Assembly: GCF_018446385.1 (NCBI RefSeq) | Contig: NC_056002.1 | Span: 37,682,063-37,746,062, forward strand | Length of the DNA: 64,000 nucleotides | From: Zingiber officinale | Lineage: Eukaryota; Streptophyta; Magnoliopsida; Zingiberales; Zingiberaceae | Direction of reading: 5' to 3' | Shown: positions 21,504-30,789 of the stretch, one piece after another | How the letters are laid out: each line of letters starts with the position of its first letter | Position numbering within the stretch: position 1 is the stretch's first letter | Position numbers and translations under genes: made by a program | Notes under the pieces: generated by a model | Database searches by the model: none | What the model was told of the DNA's origin: nothing | The model's input: the letters and a program-made list of their open reading frames with translations, nothing else

Positions 21504-21935
21504 ATAATGGATGAGACAACCAAATCATTACGTTGAAGAGCGCCTTCCTGCGTATCAGTAGTACACCATTGCACATATCAATTAAGCATTCTTTCAAAAA
21601 ATACGACTATCAACTGTCGCTTTAAGAATGTGTTAGTGGGACATATGACACTTACCCATAAATGAGTATTTATAATGGATGAGACAACCAAATCATTACG
21701 TTGAAGAGTGTCTTCTCGCGTATCAGTAGTACACCATTGCACATATCAATTAAGCATTCTTTCAAAAAATACGAGTAAGTGTTGCATAAAAGGAGAGCAT
21801 AAGCCTGGTTTAAAGATTAGGGCGAAGATATATTTACTTGGTAAAACCAATAAAGGAGATGATCGGACACACACAAGACTTGAGTCCAGTTAGTAGGCAC
21901 CCAAGACTCTTTCGACAAGATTTGAAAAGGAGGCT
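21504..21935. repeat. Direct duplication of about 100 bp
   Basis: AATGGATGAGACAACCAAATC through TTCTTTCAAAAAATACGA occurs at about 21508-21605 and again at about 21676-21773, with few differences. The rest of the stretch has no recognisable feature; it ends in a purine-rich GATTTGAAAAGGAGGC next to the LTR-like start at 21936. Confidence 0.7.
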
Positions 21936-23387
21936 AGTGATATGGGTTGTTACGAACGGACCCAGGTATGACGTGATAGTTAAAGTTAGGAGGACGTGAC
22001 TGTCAAAGTCAGGATGAGGTGGCTGTTAAGGGGCCACTCACAATAAGGCTTGGTTCCTTGCCTAGCACTAAGGCCCTCGATACAAGGACGCTCGGAAAAT
22101 AGGCTGGTCGAACTAAAGGGACCTAGCACTCCCTGCATATCGTAATGTGCCTAGTATATACCCGACTATCCATTATCCGTCCGGATTCAAGAGAGTTCCG
22201 ACCGACCACAAGGGCGGCTGGGTGTACTATTCAAGCAAGACCTGGGGGCCTATCATCCCGCTCAGAGTGCCTAGTATAGAATGGGATAATCTGGCAATCG
22301 GTCAAAACATAGGGGTCTTCATTGTTAATTTTCTCGTCCTTCTATACATGGGTGGCTGGAAAAACAACTAGTTTATCTTTGCTAAGTAAATATACAAGGT
22401 AAATCTTAGAAGAAACCTGACTGAATTTCTAGAGCTCAAATATCACTACAGGAACATGCCTCCCAATACAAGGATGATCGACTAAAATTACTGGTTGGCC
22501 TCCTCAGGGGCTCAGTTCTCCATTGTTCGAAAACAAGTATTCCTACCTATGGTCGATCAGTTTTAAGAATCGTCCGAACCTAGGGGACTTGGCTTCCCAT
22601 TACTTCATAATCAGATCTTCAACATTACACAATCCAAAGCGAAGCAGTCTTAAGGGTTGTCCGTCATACCATACTCAATATTCTGCTCTTATATATATGC
22701 ATCTGGTCAGCCAAACATCCGCCCGGGATATCTTCGGGGACCACATTGCTAGAGAATCGCAGCAACTTGTCAGAGAATAACAACCGCTTGTTAGATAATG
22801 TTCTTTTGTTATTATGCAAGCATTCAATAGAACCTTCCTCGAAGGTAGTCCTACACTTTCTATTAGCTGATACTTTATGATAGGATATTCCTTCAACTGC
22901 CTCATTAATGGTCTCAGCTACAAAAAGGTTGCACACGGGTAACGGAAGATTCCTCGGAAGGTGACTATATGCCTCCCAGGATACATATTCCTTTACTTGA
23001 CAAACTCTGACACCTGACATTCTCTGCCACCTTATGATTGCAGAGGTTATGAGAAGTGGTATATAAAACAGGGTCTTCTCCGATAGCAATATACGCTTAA
23101 AGACACTTTTTGAGACACTTACGCTTTGATACGCCTTGACACTCTCCGCTACATAGCTACTGTTCAATTTCCCACTGTGGCATCACAATGATTTGAGTGT
23201 CAGAGGGCCTTCACCAGATATCTCGTCTTTCTTGGTTTTGGGGCACTGACGTTTGTCTGCTCTCTCTAGTGTGAGCAGGAAGGATTTTTGTTCTCGTTCG
23301 TAGCCCCTACTCCCATCTAAAGTCTTCATTTAGTCAACCTCGCTGTCATCTATCCAGTGTGTTATCTCTTCAGTTTTTAGACAGAAT
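21936..23387 (+). mobile_element. Degraded Tat-like LTR
   Basis: It starts GTGATATGGGTTG after a purine-rich GAAAAGGAGGCTA, like the PPT/LTR junction of Tat-1. It holds a TATATAAAA box (23060-23068) and then GATTTGAGTGTCAGAGGGCC, the diverged form of the U5 block at 21350. The end near ATTTTTAGACAGAATCA is a guess. Frames at 22147 and 22664 (minus) have no recognisable domain. Confidence 0.45.
23060..23068 (+). promoter_or_regulatory. TATA box of the degraded Tat-like LTR
   Basis: GGTATATAAAACAGGG, at a position comparable to the TATA of the Tat-1 LTR. Confidence 0.5.
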
Positions 23388-23419
23388 CATTTACGTTCCA
23401 GATCAGGTGGAGGAGATTC

Positions 23420-23640
23420 TCACAAACGCCGTCAAATTTGATCCTGTCCAGAAGCCGAGTCGAATGGGAGAGTCGGTGATGAGGGTAAGCATGTTGACGA
23501 AAAGATGACATAGATCTATAGCTTGCAGGGGCGTTGTATGCTTTTCCGCCTTACAACGGAGCAGGGTGGGGTTGAAGGAAAGGTCGCCGATAATACCCAC
23601 AAGTCTGCGCACACACATAGAAATTATACGGAAATGTTAG
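23420..23640 (-). mobile_element. Fragment of a minus-oriented Tat 5' LTR end plus PBS
   Basis: TTCTCACAAACGCCGTCAAATT followed by TGATCCTGTCCAGAAGCCGAGTCG mirrors the Tat-2 PBS/LTR junction at 63188-63235 (TTCCCATAGACGGCGCCAAATT, TGATCCCGTCCGGAAGCTGAGTC). Only about 200 bp of LTR can be followed. It marks another old Tat insertion at the edge of the host gene region. Confidence 0.5.
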
Positions 23641-24584
23641 AATGAGAATCAGGGAAGAAATCCCTGACGTAAATCCTCTAACGCTTCAGTCAAAAGCAAC
23701 AATATTAATAAAAGAAGTAGGAATAACCGTAAAAACTAAATAATAAGAATTAATAATATAACATACGAAATATGCCCATGTAAGTTAGTGGATAGGGAGA
23801 TGAAGATCAAGCAAACCGATTGAAATGAATAAATCGGACGAGGAAGGAACCTAGCCAAGTGGACCAAACTAATTGAGCTTGTCCACTAGATTGACCAATC
23901 AAATTGAATGGGGTAATGGGTTGTGGGTCAATTAAGGGTGCAAATCATGTGTATTAGGGTAGGCAAGCTAATTAGGGCAAATTGGATTTGTACGACTGAG
24001 CGAGGTCATGGACTCATGGATAAGCATTAGAAATATTTTATTTTCATGCAAACATTTTTGGTACAATCATGCAATATGTAGTTTTACGTAGGACATTTTA
24101 TTTTTCACTCATATAATTAACCTTGAATTAATGAATGCTGGATGCTGATCACATGATCCTGGACATGAAAATTTCATTGACAGCGAGTCCCTCAGGGAGA
24201 AAATTAATTAATTGGACAGAAAATAATTTTTAATAATGAGGGGAAAATCCAAAACGACAACATTAAATTTGTCAGTTGCTTTGGATTTGCATGGTCAGCA
24301 AGTGAGCTGCATGTGGTGGAACTGCCCACGTGAACCCTGTCCCCAACCTCCTTCGCTCAACAATCCCAATCTCCATTTCCTGCAATTTCTTACTCAATAT
24401 TCATCTTTGGAATTGGATCGTTAGTTAATTACATTCAAGAAATGGATATTGTGTTTGTGAAAGATGTTTGGAAGCATCTTTCTTTCTTTCTTGATTCAAG
24501 GATGGAATATTTACACAAAGAATTGATGTTCTTCGAGATTTGAAAGCTGAGTTTGGAGTTAGGAAGATGGAGAAGAGTTAGAAT
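23641..24584. other. Unique AT-rich DNA downstream of the ARM gene
   Basis: No TE motif or convincing ORF. It lies on the 3' side of the minus-strand gene and would include its 3' UTR and polyadenylation signals. The 62-codon frame at 24236 is not supported by anything else. Confidence 0.5.
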
Positions 24585-26327
24585 TCAGGAGCTCCAAATT
24601 CCGGCGAAGATGGCTGTGAATCTGTTGGCCGACGACAACTTCTTGATGAGTTTCTTGGCCTCCGCCACGTCCGTCTCCGCCAGCTTCTCCAGGTGCTCGA
24701 CGCAGCCCGACGCCGCGATCCTGCGCCGAACGGTGGTGCCGTGATCGGTAAGCGTCACGAGCGCCGCCACCAGGAACCGTTTGGTGGCCGACTTTTCCTC
24801 CGGGTTCAGCAGCCGGAGCAGCCGGTTCAGGTTCTCTTCCTCTTTCACAAAACGTTTCCCGTTCTTGTGAACCGACAGTACGCCGGCGAGGGCCTCCGCC
24901 GCCATCTCGCGCACTTGAAACGACCGCGCCTCGAGGAGTCGCACTAGCTCCGGGATGAACCCCGCGTCCCCCATCGCCCGCTTCACTGCCTCCGACGCGC
25001 TCCCCAGGCGCGACACGGCCTTCAGTGCCGCCTCCTGAACGCTGACCTCGCCGCCCCGCAGTAAGATCAGAGCGCGGTCGAGGAAGCCGGAGACAACCAG
25101 GTGGTCTGCCACCGCTACGCTCGGCGAGGTGATGCAGAGGTTCTCAATCGCCCGCAGCGCCACCTCCTTCGCCTTGGGTGAGCCGGCGTCGAGAACCCGA
25201 ACCAGCGCCCCGAGCATGCCATCTCTGGCCGACGTGCTCTGCTCGCCGTGGCAGGAGACGGCGAGCAAAAGCTCTATGCCTTGCACTTGCGCCACTTCGT
25301 CGCTCGCCCCGGCAAGCTTTATGAAGGCCGCCACGGCGCCCTGCTCCACCATGTACCGCTTGATCTCCTCCACGCCGCTGATGCTCCGCAGCACGCCGCA
25401 GGCCGAACGCACCAGCTCGCTGGTACTTGAGTCGTCGCTGCAGATGCTGAGGAGAGCCGGCACGCCGCCGTGGGCCGAGACCGACCACGCGTTGTCGGAA
25501 TTTTCCGTCAGCATCTTCAGCGCGCTCGCCGCTCGCTCCTTAGCGACCATTCTTATTCCCGACGTCTCCAACAGGCGGATCAGCGGCGCGACGGCTCCGG
25601 CCATGACGAGTGCAGACTTGTGCGAGTCGAAGCGAGCCACGGCAGCGACCGCCTCGGCAGCCTCCTCTTGCATGTCGCCTCTCCCGCAGTACTCAAGCAG
25701 GGTGACCAGGGAAGCCACGCCGTCGGCGACCTCCACGGACAGAATCCTAGCGTACCTGTCGTCCTCGCGAAGAGCTTCATTGAGCGCGCTCAACGCCCGC
25801 AGCCGCATCTCCACATCCCCAATCTTGAGCCTGGACACAAGATCCTTCACGTAAAACCGGATGTCCTCGCGGCTGGCGCCGGCGTCCGGCCGCGACAGGA
25901 CGATGGCTCGGCCGATGGTCAAAATCCCAGAGGCGTAGACCTCCTCGAGGCGCTTCAGGTGGAGGTCCAACTTAGCAGCGACCACGTCGAGGTCGCTCCG
26001 GAGCAGAAGCTTCCCCCCGCTGTAAGACTCGTCGGCGCAACGGACAACCAACCCCTGCGCCTCGCCCACAGTTGCAGCTACCGACTGCAGCAAGTCCAGA
26101 ATCCGGGAGCTGTTCGAAGAGTGGTCGGCGGCAGCGAGGGAGGAGCTGAGCTGCTCGAGCTTGAGGCGAATGAGTTGCCATTTGGACTGGAAGCACCGGA
26201 GAATGTAGGTGGAGGAGATGAGGAGATTGACGAGATCAACTAAGTCCCTGCGAAGGCTAATTTCTTGAGGTTGCTCAAGAACAGTGGCCGATTCTTCGAC
26301 TTCCTCCTGCACCATGTCGGACGTCAT
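24585..26327 (-). CDS. Armadillo-repeat protein, 580 aa, intronless host gene
   Basis: The only intact host gene in the window. The single open frame runs from ATG at 26327 to TGA at 24585. The N-terminal region (about residues 20-140: RRDLVDLVNLLISSTYILRC, then AAKLDLHLKRLEEVY) is helical and typical of a plant family of ARM proteins that lack a U-box. From about residue 165 to 560 come tandem armadillo repeats with the usual signatures: GAVAPLIRLLE (near 240), GGVPALLSICS (near 285), GAVAAFIKLAG (near 325), GFIPELVRLLE (near 455). No U-box or kinase domain is present, so it is probably an ARM scaffold or adaptor rather than a ubiquitin ligase; databases often label such proteins 'vacuolar protein 8-like' or 'U-box protein 4-like', but neither function is shown here. 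Codons are strongly GC-rich, unlike the AT-rich flanks. No signal peptide or membrane segment is seen. The partner and pathway are unknown. Confidence 0.92.
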   Translation of the reverse strand: MTSDMVQEEVEESATVLEQPQEISLRRDLVDLVNLLISSTYILRCFQSKWQLIRLKLEQLSSSLAAADHSSNSSRILDLLQSVAATVGEAQGLVVRCADESYSGGKLLLRSDLDVVAAKLDLHLKRLEEVYASGILTIGRAIVLSRPDAGASREDIRFYVKDLVSRLKIGDVEMRLRALSALNEALREDDRYARILSVEVADGVASLVTLLEYCGRGDMQEEAAEAVAAVARFDSHKSALVMAGAVAPLIRLLETSGIRMVAKERAASALKMLTENSDNAWSVSAHGGVPALLSICSDDSSTSELVRSACGVLRSISGVEEIKRYMVEQGAVAAFIKLAGASDEVAQVQGIELLLAVSCHGEQSTSARDGMLGALVRVLDAGSPKAKEVALRAIENLCITSPSVAVADHLVVSGFLDRALILLRGGEVSVQEAALKAVSRLGSASEAVKRAMGDAGFIPELVRLLEARSFQVREMAAEALAGVLSVHKNGKRFVKEEENLNRLLRLLNPEEKSATKRFLVAALVTLTDHGTTVRRRIAASGCVEHLEKLAETDVAEAKKLIKKLSSANRFTAIFAGIWSS

Positions 26328-26640
26328 GGCCTTAGAGTCATGTCCTCATGCAAGAGGAAGAGGAGAAAGAAGAAGAGGAGGAAGAACAAACTTTTGCTTC
26401 TGCAACCGTAACTGAAGTCTATCGTCTTCGGCCAAGTGGAGATGTTTCTGCTTATACTGTCAGTGCTGTGGCCAGAAGGGAATAAGGTTAAGTCACTGGA
26501 AAGCAGAGTTACCAGCGACGGTGAAAATGGTCGGACCAGCAGAGTTACGCTGCAGGCCTGAAATTCTCAGGGATTGCCAAGTTTACAGAGAGAATTTGCA
26601 AGGATCATGAGTGGGGCAGAGCAATCCATTGGGAAATCTG
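26328..26640. other. 5' flank of the ARM gene
   Basis: Carries the 5' UTR and core promoter. The region just upstream of the ATG is GA-rich on the plus strand (CT-rich in gene sense, 26343-26395), a common feature of plant 5' UTRs. Confidence 0.5.
26451..26457 (-). promoter_or_regulatory. Candidate TATA box of the ARM gene
   Basis: The minus strand reads CAGTATAAGCAG, about 125 bp upstream of the ATG. It is the only TATA-like word in the near flank, but no start-site data are available. Confidence 0.35.
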
Positions 26641-26995
26641 AGACTTATTGGATTGGTTTAAATAATATGAATACTTTAGTGGAACTATTTAGTTTAAAAA
26701 TTAAAAGAGTGTCTTTTATTTTATTTTATTAATATCCTTAAAAGGTTACTTTTTTTTATTAATTATTTTATCTTACTTTGGGTATCTAAATTATTTTTTA
26801 TCTTTTGTGTTAGTTGTCACGGGATTATGGTAACAACGTTCTTTAGTCAACCATATGTTAAGTTGTCACCCCATCCTTTGATACCTAGGAAATTAAGAGT
26901 GGTCCTGGCACTATTATCTTGGGTTTTTATTTTGACTATTTTGAATGTATAAAAATGAAATCACATATGTATAATATTACAATAATTATGAGTGG

Positions 26996-27055
<60 letters not shown>

Positions 27056-27286
27056 TAGCTTTAAGTATCAGCTTGCATTGATTAATTTTAAAATAATCAA
27101 GTAAATCTTATAGAATTTTTTCATCATTTTTCAAAATAAATAAAAAAATATTCATAATGAATAATCTAGGTTAATAATTTATTTTAAAAAATTCACCTGA
27201 AACGAAAATTAGTTCATTAAATACTTTACTAAAAAGACGCTCGATCGCTACTATTATCCCGGGATATATGTACTATTGATTAATAT
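26641..27286. other. AT-rich intergenic spacer
   Basis: No gene or transposon motif seen apart from the TA microsatellite. It ends where the Tat-2 LTR starts. Confidence 0.55.
26997..27052. repeat. (TA)28 microsatellite
   Basis: An uninterrupted run of 28 TA dinucleotides, likely to be variable in length between individuals. Confidence 0.97.
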
Positions 27287-27621
27287 TGATTCCGTCCAGA
27301 AGCTGAGTCGGATGGAGGGGGGTCGTGCTGTCCTCGAGGTTGACGGAAAGTCGTTGCGAAGCCTGGTCGATCTGGCACCCGCCGGAAGAGCTTACACGAG
27401 CGGATGACGGGGGTGATGACGGAGATGATAAAGTAAGGACCCTGCGTACACTCAGACAAGCCGCCTTACGTTGAGACCAAGAACCAGGGGAAAAGTCTCC
27501 AGGTCAGACCCTCTAACGCTCAAGTCAGATACTTTTTCCCCAGAAACACAGTGAAAGGACGAAAAGTAAGAGACGAGTGCGAAAAGACGAGTGAGCGTAC
27601 ATGCGTAAGGGACAAAACCTC

Positions 27622-27631
27622 CCTTTTTATA
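27622..27631 (-). promoter_or_regulatory. Tat-2 LTR TATA box (3' LTR)
   Basis: The minus strand reads GCAGTATAAAAAGGGAGG; the 5' LTR copy has the same box at 63547-63556. Confidence 0.65.
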
Positions 27632-28484
27632 CTGCAATGGGTGCTTCAAGAATCTGACGGGTGTCAGGGAATGTCGGATGTCAGGATTTGTCTGGCGGTG
27701 AATGACACGTAACGTCCTCCTATAGGTCTAGGAAGGAATCAGAGGGCAGTGAGTTCCAGACCGTTAGCATATTCTCTGACAAACAGTGATTATTCCCTGA
27801 CAAGTTGTTATGATTCCCTGGCTTGCTTGTCGTGTAGTGTATGCATGCCTCGATCTGTTAACCCTGGACTGGGTCTCTATGCCTGCCAGCTTCGATCTGT
27901 GGGTGTAAACCTACATTTCCTAACCTGCGTTTGCCGCTTCCCAAATCCATACCTGTGTGTCCATCCTTGTCATGCATGTCCTGTCCTGTGAATTCCTGAC
28001 CTGCCTTACCTAGTAAGTCGTGACCTGTAAGCCTTAGTTTAATTCCGCTTATCCTGTCCTATACGCCTTGACCCATGTTTCTTGTCCTGCAGGCCTTCTA
28101 AATTCATACTTGACATGCACGCATTAATCCTCATATCCTGACCTATACACCTTGATCCTCATATCCTGACCTGTACGCTTTGATCCCCATATCCTGACCT
28201 GTACGCCTTGATCCATATATCACCTATCCTACTCTACGAGTCTTATCTTGTAGAGATCTCGACCTGTACGTCCCGTAGATCCCGACCTGTGCATACTGAT
28301 CCGTGTTCCTTGACCTGTGATTTGTATGCCTTTGATCCGCCTATCCTGCTTTAAGAGCCTTGGATTGCCTATTCCAACCTGTACACTTTGATCTGTGTAT
28401 CCTGTGTCGCAAGTCTACGAATCCTGACCTGTAATCCTTGGTTTGCCTGTCCCGAGCTGTATGCATTGGTCTAGCTGCCCGGTA

Positions 28485-28730
28485 TCGCAAGTCTATAAAT
28501 CTTGACCTATAATCCTTGGTTTGCCAGTCCTGACCTGTATGCGTTGGTCCATGTGCCCGGTACCTCTAGTCTATAAATCCTGACCTGTAATCCTTGGTTT
28601 GCCTGTCCCGACCTGTATACGTTGGTCCATGTGCCCGGTACCTCCAGTCTATAAATCCTGACCTGTAATCTTTGGTTTGCCTGTCCCGACTTATACGCGT
28701 TGGTCCATGTGCCCGACCTGTACACTTTAT
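28485..28730. repeat. Three 83-bp tandem units in the Tat-2 LTR
   Basis: ATAAATCCTGACCTGTAATC ... GTCCATGTGCCCGG recurs at roughly 28495, 28576 and 28659 with few changes. The short frames read on the minus strand here are a product of the repeat. Confidence 0.8.
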
Positions 28731-29052
28731 CCGGGTATCCCGGCCCATAAATCCGTACATCCTGACCTGTATGTCCCACCTTCTGAGTTTCTACTTTGAC
28801 ATGTAGGCTTAACTCCCGCCTGCCCCCTGTCTCCGACCAGGACCATCCTATGGCTTAGCCCTTTGAGCTCCACGTAGGCCAGACTTTTGACCTCCACGTA
28901 GGCTGGACTTTTGACCACCATGTAAGTTTGACTTCTGACCGCCACGTGAGCTTGACTTTTGACTGCCTCGTGGGCTTGACTTTTGACCGCCCCAAAGGTT
29001 TGACTTCCGACCACGTCCTCTTTCCGACCTCACTATCATGCACCGTATCACA

Positions 29053-29067
29053 AGCCTCCCCCTCAAG
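29053..29067 (-). other. Tat-2 polypurine tract
   Basis: The minus strand reads CTTGAGGGGGAGGCT directly before the LTR start, identical to the Tat-1 tract at 20550. Confidence 0.8.
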
Positions 29068-29316
29068 TCTAGTCAAAGGAGGCTCTAGTCCGACTGACTA
29101 GACCCCCACCTCGTTCTTACCTATGTCTCATTATTTCCTGACCCCTTTTCCCTATATCCCACTTAGAATTTATCACCTTCCATAAAAGATAAGCGGGATT
29201 TTATTGCATGCATGTTGATTCTTCGATTTCTGATCATGCCACTTTCCCATAAATGCCACACTGTTTCCCAAACGTCGTCTCGTGTTCCAAGGTAATCCCT
29301 TCACCTTCTCCTTCCT
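29068..29316. other. Tat-2 3' UTR / upstream region of the coiled-coil ORF
   Basis: The first 40 bp are conserved with Tat-1. The rest is pyrimidine-rich and leads to a plus-strand TATA box. Confidence 0.5.
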
Positions 29317-29324
29317 TATAAAAG
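29317..29324 (+). promoter_or_regulatory. TATA box before the coiled-coil ORF
   Basis: CCTTATAAAAGGGTTGC, 58 bp upstream of the ATG at 29375, on the strand opposite to the element's own transcript. Confidence 0.55.
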
Positions 29325-29374
29325 GGTTGCGTATACTTCCACCTTCCTTTCTTCAAGCTACCCCCCTCTCACTC

Positions 29375-29774
29375 ATGGAACCAGACGAGTTATCTTCTCT
29401 ACGTCACCAGCTCGCTCTTAAAGAAGAAACTTTGCTTGAAATGACAATAAGCAGGGACCTTCAAACCTCTCTCCGTAGAGAAATGGAGGAGCTCTGGCTG
29501 GTGGCCAAATCAAGAACTCGAGCCGAGGTAGCTCTCAAGCTTAAGGCTCATGCGGACTTCCAAAGTCAGGTCCATTATATTATTTACCTGAAGATGAAAC
29601 ACGAGGATACTGTGGCCCTCCTGAAAGAGGAAGGCCGGATAAAGGATGAAACCATTGGCTAACTGCAGAGCACCCTCAAACTTATCAAGGAAGAACTAGC
29701 TCAAGCTCAGGCTCATCTGGCAAGGAGGGATCAGGCCTCTGGATCTGGATTTTGTAATGATAATGTGAACTGAA
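29375..29774 (+). pseudogene. Small coiled-coil ORF antisense to Tat-2
   Basis: About 133 codons with one in-frame TAA at 29660-29662. It starts MEPDELSSLRHQLALKEET and is almost wholly Leu/Glu/Lys heptads, so a single coiled coil; after the stop the same frame continues with similar helix (LIKEELAQAQAHLARR) to TGA at 29772. It resembles the coiled-coil C-terminal exons of aORF1 and aORF2 in style but has its own ATG and TATA. No named family recognised. It may be a shortened relative of the larger antisense ORFs, lacking the N-terminal domain. Confidence 0.5.
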
Positions 29775-30194
29775 AAATGTTTTCAGCTTTTATTACATAA
29801 TACTCTTTGCATTATCTTCCTCCGAGGTTATGGGTATGTACTTCAACTTTTATTAAATAATATTCATTGCATTATCTGCCTCCAAGGTTGTGGGTCTGTA
29901 TTTCTTTGTCTCTCATAGTATCGTGTTCCATAGACGCATGCCCCCAGAAAATTTGCAAGAAAAGATAACTTAAAACTTTAAATGGATAATTTATTTACCA
30001 TACCTTTTTCTTACCAAAAAGGGCTGGAAAGTTGTGGTTTGTACGGAACTGCCTGTTTGAATCTCGTATTGACATGTAAAGATCTGCCTGTTTACATCTC
30101 GTATTGACAATAGAAGTACGGCTGCAGATCTATTGAGCATGAAAGTATACCTTGTGGATTCACATTGAGGCGAGAGTAAGAGATACTAACCAAG
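29775..30194. other. Spacer with two short duplications, no gene
   Basis: TTTTATTA-AATA-TTCATTGCATTATCTGCCTCC occurs twice (29790-29900), and CTGCCTGTTT-ATCTCGTATTGACA occurs twice (30050-30110). Confidence 0.55.
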
Positions 30195-30789
30195 AAAGTC
30201 GTTAGTCGTGAGGGCAGGCTCACTTATAACTCGTACTAGGGCAAGAGTCTGGAACACCGACCTGGAAAGGTCGTTGGGCGTGAGAGCATGCTCACTTATA
30301 ACTCGCACTGGGGTGAGAGTCTGGGACACCGACCTGGAAAGGTCGTTGGGCGTGAGAGCATGCTCACTTATAACTCACACTGGGGCGAGAGTCTGGGACA
30401 CTGACTTGGACGGTCGTTGAGCGTGAGAGCATGCTCACTTATAACTCGCACTGGGGCGAGAGTCTGGGACCCGACCTGGAAAGGTCGTTGGGCGTGAGAG
30501 CATGCTCACTTATAACTCACACTGGGGCGAGACTCTGGGACACCGACCTGGACGGTCGTTGGGCGTGAGAGCATGCTCACTTATAACTCGCACTAGGGCG
30601 AAAATCTGGGGCACCGACCTGGAAAGGTCCTTGGGCGTGAGAGCATGCTCACTTATAACTCGCTCTGGGGCGAGAGTCTGAGACATCAACCTAGACGGTC
30701 GTTGGGCGTGAGAACATGCTCACTTATAACTCGCACTGGGGCGAGAGTCTAGGACCCGACCTGGAAAGGTCGTTGGGCATGAGAGCATG
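30195..30789. repeat. Tandem array, left half (8 units of about 73 bp)
   Basis: The unit reads CGTTGGGCGTGAGAGCATGC, TCACTTATAACTCGCACTGG, GGCGAGAGTCTGGGACACCG, ACCTGGAAAGGT. It contains the palindrome GAGCATGCTC and a CGACCTGGAAAGGTCG stem-loop. Copies differ at a few positions; some lack two bases. The array stops inside a unit at the Athila-like insertion. Confidence 0.95.

Larger units (their letters stand above)
27287..29052 (-). repeat. Tat-2 3' LTR
   Basis: 1766 bp; the plus strand starts TGATTCCGTCCAGAAGCTGAG and ends CACCGTATCACA. TATA box on the minus strand at 27622-27631. Upstream of it in element sense is a long field of CCTGACCTGTA-N-CCTTG repeats (about 27980-28780), then 30-33 bp units of TTTGACCTCCACGTAGGC (28868-29000). 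Confidence 0.85.

Noticed and set aside
22664..23167. 167-codon minus frame in the degraded Tat-like LTR
   Set aside because: Crosses the TATA and U5-like region of an LTR; no domain.
25470..26243. 257-codon open frame on the plus strand
   Set aside because: It is the reverse complement of the ARM gene; GC-rich codons remove stops on the other strand. The same holds for the 241-codon frame at 25129.
30195..30789. Regular repeats resembling a CRISPR array
   Set aside because: Units are contiguous and vary along their whole length with no distinct spacers, and the sequence is a plant retroelement. It is a minisatellite.
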